A stretch of 13,772 nt of DNA from Desulfobacterales bacterium. GTDB taxonomy: Bacteria > Desulfobacterota > Desulfobacteria > Desulfobacterales > UBA5852. A model generated the notes under the pieces. It did no database searches. It saw nothing but the letters and a program-made list of their open reading frames with translations, and was not told where the DNA came from. Numbering within the stretch: position 1 is the stretch's first letter; each line of letters starts with the position of its first letter. The translations under genes and the position numbers were made by a program. The DNA lies in the NCBI GenBank assembly GCA_016735415.1, contig JAERRP010000741.1:1-13772 (forward strand). The letters run 5' to 3'. Of the stretch, positions 6,448 through 13,772 are shown piece after piece.

Positions 6448-7122
6448 ATGTACGATTTGGTTCGGGGCCCCCTGGTCTGGGTTTCCTTTCTCGTGTTCAT
6501 TATCGGTACCGTCTATCAGGTGGCCCGTTTCTATTCCCTGAGCCGGAAAAAAACGTCTTTTCGGTTGACCCAACCCACCGGAGGGCCGCCCAGGACGGAA
6601 GCCCCCCTTCAGGAGCCGGTGCTGACGTTCGGCCAGCGGGTGCGACTGAGCATCGTGGGCACCAACCCCGTAATAGTCGCAGTCACAACCGTTTTCCACG
6701 TGGGCCTGATCTTGACCCCGTTTTTCGTGCTGGGCCACAATGTTCTCTGGGATCTGGCCTGGGGCTTCAGCCCGCCCAGTTTTTCCGAAGCTTTCACGGA
6801 TGTTTTAACCCTGATCGTGATCGGCGGCGGCGTGTATTTTCTGTGCCGGCGATTGTTCAGGGCGCGTGTCCGGGCCATCACCTCGGCCTACGACTACATT
6901 GTGCTGCTTTTTGCCACAGCGCCCTTTATCACCGGCTTCATGGCCTATCACCACCTTTTCGATTACGATACCGTAATCCTGCTGCATATGCTGGCGGGCG
7001 AGATCATGCTGATGGCCATACCCTTTACCAAGCTGGTCCATATGCCCTTTTTCTTTATTAACCGTTTCGTCATGATCCATGAAAATACATTCGGTACCGG
7101 CGGATCTCGCATCTGGCGATAG
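6448..7122 (+). CDS. NarI-like diheme cytochrome b membrane subunit (224 aa)
   Basis: This is an integral membrane protein with about five helices (roughly residues 5-27, 72-97, 114-134, 148-168 and 175-200). The pattern is that of the NarI/DsrM/TmcC group, which carry two b-type hemes and exchange electrons with menaquinone. Candidate heme ligands are H84 and H97 in helix 2 and H180 and H198 in helix 5. The 18-residue spacing of the last pair equals that of the NarI ligands. H168-H169 are extra histidines. AGGAG lies 6 bases before the ATG. It is followed 24 bases later by the HdrC-like gene and then a tetraheme cytochrome c, giving a membrane/cytoplasmic FeS/periplasmic heme trio like a shortened Dsr or Tmc complex. 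It lacks the large HdrD/DsrK subunit those complexes have. Placement between metF and metV suggests it links MTHFR to quinone or cytochrome c. The family call is firm; the partner is inferred. Confidence 0.85.
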   Translation: MYDLVRGPLVWVSFLVFIIGTVYQVARFYSLSRKKTSFRLTQPTGGPPRTEAPLQEPVLTFGQRVRLSIVGTNPVIVAVTTVFHVGLILTPFFVLGHNVLWDLAWGFSPPSFSEAFTDVLTLIVIGGGVYFLCRRLFRARVRAITSAYDYIVLLFATAPFITGFMAYHHLFDYDTVILLHMLAGEIMLMAIPFTKLVHMPFFFINRFVMIHENTFGTGGSRIWR

Positions 7123-7146
7123 CCGCAACGTACGGGGGAGATTTAG

Positions 7147-7545
7147 ATGAGCAGCCCAAACAACGATGCCGCGGTCAACACGGAAGAAATTCGGCAGGCC
7201 CTGGACAAGCACAAAGCCAAGATGAAAACCGCCCTGCGAGTCTGCGCTCACTGCAGCCTCTGTGCCGAAAGCTGTTTTCTGTTCCATGTGCACGACGGGG
7301 ACCCGCGTTATATGCCCTCCCATAAATTCATCAATTCCATCGGGCGGCTGTACCGGCAAAAAGGACGGATCGATCGGGAAGGGCTGGAAGAAATCAAGGA
7401 AATTGTCTGGCGTCGGTGTGTGTTATGCACCCGCTGCTACTGCCCCCTGGGCATCGATATCCCCGAGATGATTGCCCTGGCCCGGAATATCTGCCGGTCC
7501 CAGGAAGTCTACTTTCAGTGGGACGAACTCGGACAGGAAGCGTAA
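7147..7545 (+). CDS. HdrC-like 4Fe-4S ferredoxin subunit (132 aa)
   Basis: A small cytoplasmic iron-sulfur protein related to the HdrC and N-terminal DsrK/TmcB type. It has no signal peptide or membrane helix. The first cluster motif is canonical: C33-x2-C36-x2-C39-x3-C43 (CAHCSLCAESC). The second is C91-x2-C94-x2-C97-x-C99-P (CVLCTRCYCPLGIDI), two residues shorter than the usual CxxCxxCxxxCP. A helical linker (about 58-88) separates them, as in HdrC. GGGGGAG lies 6 bases before the ATG. It probably relays electrons between a cytoplasmic flavoprotein or iron-sulfur enzyme and the cytochrome b encoded just upstream. With no HdrB or HdrD catalytic (CCG-domain) gene nearby, the likeliest cytoplasmic partner is MetF/MetV. 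That partnership is inferred from gene order. Confidence 0.85.
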   Translation: MSSPNNDAAVNTEEIRQALDKHKAKMKTALRVCAHCSLCAESCFLFHVHDGDPRYMPSHKFINSIGRLYRQKGRIDREGLEEIKEIVWRRCVLCTRCYCPLGIDIPEMIALARNICRSQEVYFQWDELGQEA

Positions 7546-7605
7546 ACACCCCCGCTTCAATTTGGCTTCAGTGGATCGTGGACAGGAAAGGCAACGGCGA
7601 CGTAA

Positions 7606-8022
7606 ATGCATCGGACATCTAAAAAAACGCTCATTCTGCTGGCCGGTATCCTGGCGGTTATCGGTCTGGGATTAACCTTCGCGTATGCCCAGGAAGAAAG
7701 CATCACATTAAACGCGAATACACACGCGGCCCCTCAGCGGACAGCGGTGGTCTTTTCCCACGACCTGCATATGGGCCTTTACGAATGCCTGGATTGCCAC
7801 CACAAATTCGAGAACGGGGTCAATGTTCTCGATGAAGATGATCTGGTGGCGGATAGTCCGGAAGTGAACTGCGCGGCCTGCCACAACGAATCGGCATCCA
7901 TCGACCGCCGCAAAGCGTTTCATCGCCAGTGCCTGGGATGCCATATCCAGGTTCGCAAGGCCGGTGACGCTTCCGGCCCGGAAATGTGCGGAGCCTGCCA
8001 TTTACCGGTACCGGAAACTTAG
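7606..8022 (+). CDS. Tetraheme cytochrome c3 family protein, periplasmic (138 aa)
   Basis: A signal peptide (basic MHRTSKK, hydrophobic 8-25, cleavage probably after FAYA, residue 28) sends the protein to the periplasm. The mature part of about 110 residues is the usual size of a class III cytochrome c3. It has four CxxCH sites: C61-H65, C89-H93, C109-H113 and C128-H132. H52, H55, H66 and H106 are positioned as distal ligands, giving bis-His low-spin hemes; FSHDLH and CxxCHH are typical of c3. Sites two and four are spaced CxxCH here, whereas many type I c3 proteins have CxxxxCH at two sites. The AGGAAAGG ribosome site is rather far (about 14 bases) from the ATG. It lies 60 bases after the HdrC-like gene and 36 before metV. 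It probably exchanges electrons with the cytochrome b subunit and the periplasmic hydrogenase/formate dehydrogenase pool. Confidence 0.92.
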   Translation: MHRTSKKTLILLAGILAVIGLGLTFAYAQEESITLNANTHAAPQRTAVVFSHDLHMGLYECLDCHHKFENGVNVLDEDDLVADSPEVNCAACHNESASIDRRKAFHRQCLGCHIQVRKAGDASGPEMCGACHLPVPET

Positions 8023-8058
8023 ATTGCAATCGTCATCCATCCGACTGGGAGGTCGTCA

Positions 8059-8736
8059 GTGGTCAAAGCCAAGAAAAAACCATTTGAGGAAATCAAGCAG
8101 GCAATTCAGGGATACACGCGGGTATTGAATGTCGGGTGCGGCGGATGTGTCTCGGTCTGTCTGGCCGGGGGGCAGAAGGAAGTCAACGTGCTGAACATCC
8201 AACTGAATGCGGCTTTCAGCAATGAAAAAAAGGCCACCCGGGTGGACGGCTTTACGGTGGAGCGCCAGTGCAACGAGGTGTTTCTGACCGATCTGGACGA
8301 GGTCGTGGCACGCTACGACTGTCTGATGTCCATGGCCTGCGGCGCCGGGGTGCAGCTGATGGCCGAGCGTTACCCGGATAAACCGATTTTCCCGGCCGTG
8401 AACACGATCGCGAGCGGGGTCGACCGCCAGATCGGCATTTACGAAGAACGTTGCCGGGCCTGCGGTGAATGCGTCCTGGGCTACACCGGCGGCATCTGTC
8501 CGATCACTCGTTGCGCCAAAGGGCTTTTCAACGGTCCTTGCGGTGGCACCAACAATGGGTATTGCGAAGTCAGCAACGAAATCCCCTGCGCCTGGCAGGA
8601 GATATACAATCGCCTGAAGGAACAGAACCGGCTGGATGACATTTTGAAGATCAAACCGGTCATGCAGTGGCAGAACCAGACCCGGCGAATGATCGTTCAG
8701 GACGAGTATGCTGCACGCTATCAGGACAAAAAATAA
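8059..8736 (+). CDS. metV: MetV, methylene-tetrahydrofolate reductase C-terminal/iron-sulfur partner (225 aa)
   Basis: The protein matches the MTHFR C-terminal-domain family, the small subunit that forms a complex with MetF in acetogens and sulfate reducers. It is cysteine-rich. An N-terminal group, C27GGC30 and C34 with C71 and C94, probably binds a metal or cluster. A ferredoxin-like group C132-x2-C135-x2-C138 and C147-P is followed by C152, by C161 in the conserved GPCGG and by C169. Family knowledge assigns it zinc and 4Fe-4S centres and a role in moving electrons to the flavin of MetF. The start is GTG 8059, with GGGAGG six bases upstream. The usual gene order is metV directly beside metF. 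Here a repeat element, a cytochrome b, an HdrC-like protein and a cytochrome c3 stand between them, all on the same strand with short gaps. A strong hairpin terminator follows about 65 bases downstream. Confidence 0.9.
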   Translation: MVKAKKKPFEEIKQAIQGYTRVLNVGCGGCVSVCLAGGQKEVNVLNIQLNAAFSNEKKATRVDGFTVERQCNEVFLTDLDEVVARYDCLMSMACGAGVQLMAERYPDKPIFPAVNTIASGVDRQIGIYEERCRACGECVLGYTGGICPITRCAKGLFNGPCGGTNNGYCEVSNEIPCAWQEIYNRLKEQNRLDDILKIKPVMQWQNQTRRMIVQDEYAARYQDKK

Positions 8737-8800
8737 ACTGGCCGACAACCGCAGGCCCTATTGCTGCTGACCTGACCACGCCAGGATGTTTGCGGGCCGA

Positions 8801-8848
8801 AAAAAACCAAAACCCCGCCCGGCACACCGCCGGGCGGGGTTTGGTTTT
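8801..8848. terminator. Strong, possibly bidirectional intrinsic terminator between metV and fdhA
   Basis: CCCCGCCCGGC (8813-8823) and GCCGGGCGGGG (8829-8839) form a perfect 11-bp GC stem around a 5-base loop. The A-rich left flank and T-rich right flank extend the pairing with a single bulge. The T-rich run (TTTGGTTTT) serves the plus-strand metV transcript. The A-run on the left becomes a T-run for the minus-strand fdhA transcript. The position between two convergent stops supports the call. Confidence 0.88.
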
Positions 8849-8864
8849 CAATACGGAAACCTGA

Positions 8865-11633
8865 TCAGTTCTCGGCGCTTAACCTGACGGCGCAGACCTT
8901 GAATTCGGGAATGCCGCATACCGGGTCCAGGGCGGCATTGGTCAGTTTGTTGACGGCCGCCTGGGCGTAGTGGAAGGGAATGAAAACCGTTCCGTCCACC
9001 GCCTTGGTCGACACCTTGACCAGTGCATTGATGGTGCCCCGCCGCGAGGAAATGTTGATTCGGCCGCCGTCGCTGATGCCGTAGGTCTGGGCATCCCGGG
9101 GCGAAATCTCCACAAAGCTCTCCGGCGCCCGGTCCATAAGGCCTTCCGAACGCATGGTCATGGTACCGGTGTGATACTGGTAGAGTACGCGCCCGGTGGT
9201 GAGAAAGAGCGGGTATTCATCATCGGCGATTTCGGCCGGCGGCTGCCATTCAAGGGCGTGAAACAAGCCTTTCCCGCGGGTAAACTGGGCGCTGTGCAGG
9301 ACCGGTGTGCCCGGATGCTCCTCGTTGAGGCAGGGCCAGTGAAGCCCCTCCATTTCAATACGCGGGTAAGTAATACCGGCGTAAGAAGGCGTCACCTGAC
9401 GAATTTCCTCGAAGATGGCCTCGGCATTTTCGTAGGCCATGGGGTAGCCCATACGCGTAGCGATTTCGCCGATGATTTTCCAGTCGTCCCAGGCTTCGCC
9501 CGGGGCTTCGACAGCCTTGCGTACGCGCTGGACCCGCCTTTCGGTGTTGGTAAAGGTGCCGTCTTTCTCGGCAAAGCACCGACCGGGCAGCACCACATCC
9601 GCCCCCCGGGCGGTTTCGGTCATAAAGAGGTCCTGAACCACCAGAAGGTCCAGACGCTTGAGACTGGCCTCGGCGTGGTTGAGGTCCGGGTCCGAGACCA
9701 GCGGGTTTTCACCGATGACGTAGAGCGCTTTCAGGCGACCGTCATAGGCCGCGGGGATCATCTCCGTCGCTTTCAGGCCGGGATCGAGCGAAACGCCTTC
9801 CGTGCTCCAGACGGTTTCCATTTTACGGACGACCTCTTCGCTGTTGACCGGCTGATAGGCTGTGTAGACATTGGGGAGTCCCCCCATGTCGCAGGCGCCC
9901 TGAACGTTGTTCTGGCCCCGGAGCGGATTGACCCCCCCGCCCGCCATACCGAGGTTGCCGCAGAGCATGGCCAGGTTGGCCAGGGATTTGACATTGTCCG
10001 TGCCGGTGGTGTGCTGGGTAATACCCATGCAGTAAAGGATACTGCCGACCCCTGTATCGGCATACAGACGGGCGGCCCCGGTCAACTGGTCCGCCGGAAT
10101 CCCGGTGATTTCCTCGACGTAAGCCGGCGTATATTTCTCAACGACGGCCTTCAGCGCCTCGAAACCTTCGGTGCGTTCTTCGACAAATGTCTTGTCATGG
10201 CGTTCCTCTTTGATGATGACGTGCATCATCCCGTTGATCCAGGCCACGTCGGTGCCCAGATTGGGCCTCAGAAAGACATCGGCGAAACCCGCGATCTTGA
10301 TGCGTCGCGGATCGACCACGATCAGTTTGGTGCGGCCGGATGTCACGGCCCGCTTGACGCCGGCCGAGATGACCGGATGGTTTTCGGTGGTGTTGGAGCC
10401 CGTGATCAGGATCACGTCGGCTTTTTCCACACAGGCGATGGTATTCGTCATCGAGCCACTGCCGAATGCTGCGGCCAGACCGGCCACGGTGGAGCTATGT
10501 CAGAGACGGGCGCAATGGTCGACATTGTTCGTTTTCAGCGCCGCCCGGGCGAATTTCTGGGCCACGTAATTTTCTTCATTGGTAATGCGGGCCGAAGTTA
10601 AAAGGCCGATGCTGTTGGCGCCATGGTCGTTTTTAATCTGCCCCAGCTTGTCGGCCAAGAAAGTGAGGGCCTCTTCCCAGGAGGTCTCCTCGAGCGCACC
10701 GTTTTTGCGGATCAGAGGTCGGGTCAGGCGGTCGGGCGAATGAATGAAATCGTAACCGAAACGCCCCTTGACGCACAGGCTGCCGTAGTTGGGGGCCACA
10801 TCCTCCACCCCCGTCACCCTGGCCACCTGATTGTCTTTTACATGCAGGTTGATCTGGCATCCTACGCCGCAGTAAGTGCAGGTCGTGCGGACATGTTCGG
10901 TTTCCCAGGGCCGGACTTCATAGCGCGGATTTTTTTCCACCAGGGCACCCACCGGGCAGACCTGGACACACTCGCCGCAGAAAACGCAGTCCGAATCCCT
11001 CAGGGGTTTGTCGCCGGCGGCGATGATTTTGGTTTCGGCCCCGCGGAAACCGAAACTGATGGCCTTGTTGACCTGGATATCGTTGCAGGCCTGGACGCAG
11101 CGGCCGCAAAGGATGCAGCGCGAGAAATCGCGCACGATGAAGGGATTGACATCCTCGAGCGCGTAATGGATTTCGGTCCCCGGGTGTCCTTCGCCGGTGA
11201 CCTGATAGCGATAGGCCAGATCCTGAAGCTGACAGTCGCCCCAGACCGGGCAGAGCTGATCGCTGCGATCGTCCTTTTCCACTGCCAGCTGAAATTCGGT
11301 CCAGTCCTGTTCGTCGGAACCGCGGGCCGCGCAGTTATGATTGCCGGAGGCCAGCATCAGTTGAAGAATCGTGCGGCGGGCTTCCACCACCGGGGCCGAC
11401 TCGGTACGGATGACCATGTTTTTCCCGGCCGGCGTGGCACAGGCCGCCAGCAGGGTCCGGGCCCCCTCCACCTCCACCACGCAGATCCGGCAGGAACCTG
11501 TGGGCGTTGCCCCCTTGAGGTGGCACAGGGTCGGGATATCGATACTGTTGCGTCGGGCCACGTCCAGGATGGTTTCGCCGGGTTCGAACGTGAATTCGTT
11601 GCCGTTCATCACCAAAATGTTTTGTTCAGTCAT
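8865..11633 (-). CDS. fdhA: Selenocysteine-containing formate dehydrogenase, catalytic subunit (922 aa)
   Basis: The enzyme interconverts formate and CO2, the first step of the methyl branch. TGA at 10500-10502 is read as selenocysteine 378 within VDHCARL-U-HSSTVAGL, the active-site sequence of Sec formate dehydrogenases. Without read-through neither half would be complete. Domains: NuoG-like 2Fe-2S (C37, C48, C51, C65); an altered His-Cys cluster region (H99, C101, C128, C134); two ferredoxin 4Fe-4S clusters (C173-C176-C179-C183 and C216-C219-C222-C226); the molybdopterin oxidoreductase with its own 4Fe-4S site (C252, C255, C259, C287); and a C-terminal molydopterin-binding domain beginning around residue 800. 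The start at ATG 11633 has AGGAGAG upstream. There is no Tat signal, so it is cytoplasmic, and the FeS-rich N-terminus resembles acetogen FdhA/FdhF2 and NAD- or hydrogenase-linked enzymes. No NuoE/F or hydrogenase partner is in the window. Molybdenum versus tungsten cannot be told. Confidence 0.95.
10471..10502 (-). promoter_or_regulatory. bSECIS-like element with the recoded UGA of fdhA
   Basis: On the coding strand the UGA is followed after 12 bases by GTGGCC, loop GGTCT, GGCCGC, a 6-bp stem with one G-U pair. The loop sequence and its distance from the UGA (GGUCU starting at base 19) equal those I recall for the E. coli fdhF SECIS bound by SelB. Part of the similarity comes from the conserved V-A-G-L protein sequence, but the stem closes well on its own. 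This supports selenocysteine insertion. Confidence 0.82.
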
Positions 11634-11706
11634 GGCGTCTACACTCTCCTCTGAGGCCGGTTGGTGATCCCGGGGAGACCGGGAAGACAGGCGTGTAAGA
11701 CCTATT

Positions 11707-11735
11707 TTTCTATAGAATCCGCCTGCAATTGTCAA
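11707..11735 (-). promoter_or_regulatory. Candidate promoter of fdhA
   Basis: On the minus strand, TTGACA (11730-11735), a 17-bp spacer and TAGAAA (11707-11712, four of six -10 bases) lie about 75 bases before the fdhA ATG. The -35 overlaps the stop codon of the VanZ-family gene. A small GC hairpin (CCCGG/CCGGG, 11669-11683) lies in the leader. fdhA can therefore probably be transcribed alone. Confidence 0.5.
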
Positions 11736-12136
11736 CGAAGGAAAGCAGTTTGTCGGTGGGAACGGGTTCGCATCCGCCAGCGGTAAAGGAAAGCCCCGGC
11801 GAAGGCCCCGACAATATCGGCGGCCAAATCCCAAACATCGGCGGTGCGACCGGGCACGAAGGACTGATGCACCTCGTCGCCAAGACCATAAAGGGACGCA
11901 AACAAAACGGCCGCCCCCAGCAGCGCATGGGGATGCGGCTGGAACGGAAGGGTGGCGAAGGCCCGTGCCGCCAGGATGGCCACAAAGGCGTAAACGACCG
12001 CGTGCACCAGCTTGTCCAACCCGGGAAAGGTGGGCGTCTGAACAGGCAGGGGTGCCGAGGACTGCCAGAAAATCAGAAGGCAAAGGCCGATCAGCAGCAG
12101 CCATGGTGTGATTTTTTCACGTGCGGGAGTTGTCAT
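11732..12136 (-). CDS. VanZ-like family membrane protein (134 aa)
   Basis: A small membrane protein with about four helices and the VanZ-family signature: D41KLVHAVVY in the second segment, then YGLGDEVHQSFVPGRTADVWDLAADIVGA (residues 83-111), which holds the conserved D-E-x-H-Q-x-F-x-P-G-R core. VanZ itself gives low-level teicoplanin resistance by an unclear mechanism; most relatives in Gram-negative bacteria have unknown roles. The start at 12136 (MTTPAREK) places the first helix about 10 residues in and has GGAGG 12-13 bases upstream. Starts at 12169 or 12175 are in frame but lack a ribosome site. It lies 149 bases after thrS on the same strand and just before fdhA. I see no functional link to either. 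Confidence 0.88.
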   Translation of the reverse strand: MTTPAREKITPWLLLIGLCLLIFWQSSAPLPVQTPTFPGLDKLVHAVVYAFVAILAARAFATLPFQPHPHALLGAAVLFASLYGLGDEVHQSFVPGRTADVWDLAADIVGAFAGAFLYRWRMRTRSHRQTAFLR

Positions 12137-12284
12137 GAGGAATGCGGTCCTCCACCGGACGGGTGCCATCGGCACACGGAATCATACCCATTCGGGATGG
12201 ATAGGACGTCCAGGAATGACTTCCGGCGCCAGGATGCTGAAATTGCAGTTCAGGGCGACAGCACCGCCTGGCGTCCGACCCGTT

Positions 12285-13772
12285 TTACTCCGAAAAAAGG
12301 TCTAAACTCAATTTGCGCTCGCGGATGTGGGCCGTGACCGTGTCCCGAAAGACATCCCGGCCAATGCCGTAACGGACCTTGCCGTCCAGGGTCCGCACGG
12401 ACAGGGCGCCGGAAGCCTGCTCCTTGGCGCCAATGGTTAAAATCAGGGGAATGCGGCTGAGCTGGGCTTCACGAATTTTTTTGTTGAGGCTCTCGGCCCG
12501 GTCATCCAGTTCAGTCCGCAGTCCGGCCTTTTGCAGATCATCGCGGACCGTACCGGCGTAAGGCGCCAGATCGTCATTGATGGGCAGCACCACCGCCTGT
12601 ACCGGTGTCAGCCAGAGAGGGTACTTGCCGGCAAAATGCTCGATCAGGATACCGAAAAAGCGTTCGATGGACCCCAGAACGGTGCGGTGGATCATGATCG
12701 GGCGCCGGCGCTGGTTGTCGCGGTCCACATAGTTCAGGTCGAAGCGTTCGGGCAGCGACATGTCCAGTTGGATGGTACCGCACTGCCAGGTGCGCCCGAG
12801 GGCATCCTTGATGTGGATATCGATCTTGGGGCCGTAAAAAGCCCCGTCACCCTCGTTGAGTTGATAATTGTCGCCATAGGCATCCAGCGCGGATCGCAGC
12901 CCGCTGGTGGCCAGTTCCCACTGTTCGTCCGTCCCGATGCTTTTTTCCGGACGGGTGGACAGCTCCAGGTGAAACCCCAGGCCGAAGACCCCGTAGATCC
13001 GTTCCACCAGATGCAGGACTCCCAGAATTTCAGTCTCGATCTGATCCGGTGTCATGAAAATATGGGCATCGTCCTGATGAAAGGCCCGCACCCGGAAGAG
13101 CCCGGAGAGCACGCCGCTCAGCTCGTGGCGATGTACCAGGCCGACTTCCGCGACGCGCATCGGCAGTTCCCGGTAGGAGTGGGGCCGGTTTTTGTAGAGC
13201 AGCATGCCACCGGGGCAGTTCATGGGTTTGATCGCATATTCAATCTCATCCACTTCGCTGGTGTACATGTTCTCGCGGTAGTTCTCCCAATGCCCGCTCT
13301 GCTCCCAGAGTCGGCGCTGCAGCATGATCGGGGTTTTGGTTTCCACATATCCGGCCCGGCGGTGTTCTTCCCGCCAGAAGTCCAGCAGCTGGTTCCACAT
13401 GACCATGCCTTTGGGATGAAAAAAAGGCATGCCGGGGGCTTCGTCGTGAAAGCTGAACAGTTCCTGGGCTTCGCCGATTTTGCGATGATTGCGTTTTTTG
13501 GCTTCCTCCAGAAAATTCAGGTAAGCTTTGAGGTCTTTTTTATTGAAGTAGGCCGTGCCGTAGATCCGTTGAAGCTGGGCCTTGCTCTGGTCGGCCCGCC
13601 AGTAGGCGCCGGATACCTTCATCAGCTTGAAGGCTTTGACAAAACCGGTGTGGGGCACATGCGGCCCGCGGCACAGGTCGGTGAATTCCTCCTGGGTATA
13701 AAAAGAGATGCGGCCGTCTTCCAGGCCCTGGATCATTTCGAGTTTGTAGGGTTCGTTCTTATAAAAGTCGAG
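12285..13772 (-). CDS. thrS: Threonyl-tRNA synthetase, 5' end cut by the window edge
   Basis: Charges tRNA-Thr with threonine in the cytoplasm. The visible 495 residues run from the last part of the tRNA-editing (SAD) domain to the stop. They show DLCRGPHV with the editing Cys and His and YWRADQSKAQLQRIYGTAY. The class II catalytic domain follows, with KPMNCPGGM (zinc Cys), the VHRHELSG histidine, motif 2 (FRVRAFHQDDAHIF) and motif 3 (MIHRTVLGSIERFFGILIEH, with the third zinc ligand His). The anticodon-binding domain is last. The frame continues without a stop from the first internal ATG (13736) to position 13772, reading LDFYKNEPYKLE, so the true start lies outside. About 145-150 N-terminal residues (TGS and the first half of the editing domain) are missing from view. 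The gene often stands before infC-rpmI-rplT; here it is followed instead by the VanZ-like gene. Confidence 0.97.
   Translation of the reverse strand, partial: LDFYKNEPYKLEMIQGLEDGRISFYTQEEFTDLCRGPHVPHTGFVKAFKLMKVSGAYWRADQSKAQLQRIYGTAYFNKKDLKAYLNFLEEAKKRNHRKIGEAQELFSFHDEAPGMPFFHPKGMVMWNQLLDFWREEHRRAGYVETKTPIMLQRRLWEQSGHWENYRENMYTSEVDEIEYAIKPMNCPGGMLLYKNRPHSYRELPMRVAEVGLVHRHELSGVLSGLFRVRAFHQDDAHIFMTPDQIETEILGVLHLVERIYGVFGLGFHLELSTRPEKSIGTDEQWELATSGLRSALDAYGDNYQLNEGDGAFYGPKIDIHIKDALGRTWQCGTIQLDMSLPERFDLNYVDRDNQRRRPIMIHRTVLGSIERFFGILIEHFAGKYPLWLTPVQAVVLPINDDLAPYAGTVRDDLQKAGLRTELDDRAESLNKKIREAQLSRIPLILTIGAKEQASGALSVRTLDGKVRYGIGRDVFRDTVTAHIRERKLSLDLFSE

Noticed and set aside
8970..10601. 543-codon plus-strand open frame opposite fdhA
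   Set aside because: It is the mirror of a high-GC gene: no ribosome site, rich in G, R, H, D and V, and no recognisable motif, while the minus strand has a complete formate dehydrogenase.
10623..11654. 343-codon plus-strand open frame opposite the FdhA N-terminus
   Set aside because: Antisense shadow of the iron-sulfur domains; no start signal or family features.
10500..12104. 534-codon version of the FdhA N-terminus starting far upstream of 11633
   Set aside because: Residues before the ATG at 11633 overlap the VanZ-like gene in another frame and have no homology; the ribosome site is at 11633.
12137..12284. Possible tRNA or regulatory RNA between thrS and the VanZ-like gene
   Set aside because: No T-arm consensus, no cloverleaf and no strong hairpin with a T-run were found.
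1..13772. CRISPR array, transposase, integrase or rRNA gene
   Set aside because: No regularly spaced direct repeats, no recombinase motifs and no rRNA sequence were seen on either strand.

Overview
The window reads as a high-GC chromosome segment from an anaerobic, probably sulfate-reducing member of the Desulfobacterota (Desulfobacteraceae/Desulfosarcina-like). This is an inference from gene content. It carries a selenocysteine formate dehydrogenase, folate-branch genes of the Wood-Ljungdahl pathway, a tetraheme cytochrome c3, HdrC- and NarI-like redox subunits, an aldehyde:ferredoxin oxidoreductase fragment and a response regulator with DUF4388 and Roadblock domains.

Left part (1-2677, minus strand). 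An N-terminal fragment of a tungsten aldehyde:ferredoxin oxidoreductase stops matching its family near position 54, next to an outward-facing promoter-like sequence. It is followed by a secreted protein of unknown function and a receiver/DUF4388/Roadblock regulator. Middle left (2870-4913, plus strand). A decayed chemotaxis locus joins the first ~46 residues of a methyl-accepting chemotaxis protein, out of frame, to what looks like the C-terminus of CheW. Next come a lone PD-(D/E)XK nuclease-like gene and a YjbQ-family gene.

Centre (5133-8736, plus strand). This is the most interesting part. A 46-codon small ORF overlaps the start of metF (methylene-tetrahydrofolate reductase). After a 164-bp imperfect inverted repeat come a five-helix NarI-like cytochrome b, a small HdrC-like iron-sulfur protein, a secreted tetraheme cytochrome c3 and metV (the zinc/iron-sulfur partner of MetF). 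The order metF - cyt b - FeS - cyt c3 - metV suggests a membrane-linked methylene-THF reductase. It would pass electrons from methyl-THF oxidation to menaquinone or periplasmic cytochromes, or run in reverse.

Right part (8801-13772, minus strand). A strong, possibly bidirectional terminator separates the convergent metV and fdhA. fdhA is one 922-residue selenoprotein gene, with an in-frame UGA at codon 378 and a bSECIS-like hairpin just downstream. Upstream of it lie a VanZ-family membrane protein and thrS, whose 5' end is cut by the window edge. MetF/MetV and formate dehydrogenase are both C1-branch enzymes, so the two convergent units probably serve the same pathway: CO2 fixation or complete oxidation of acetyl units.
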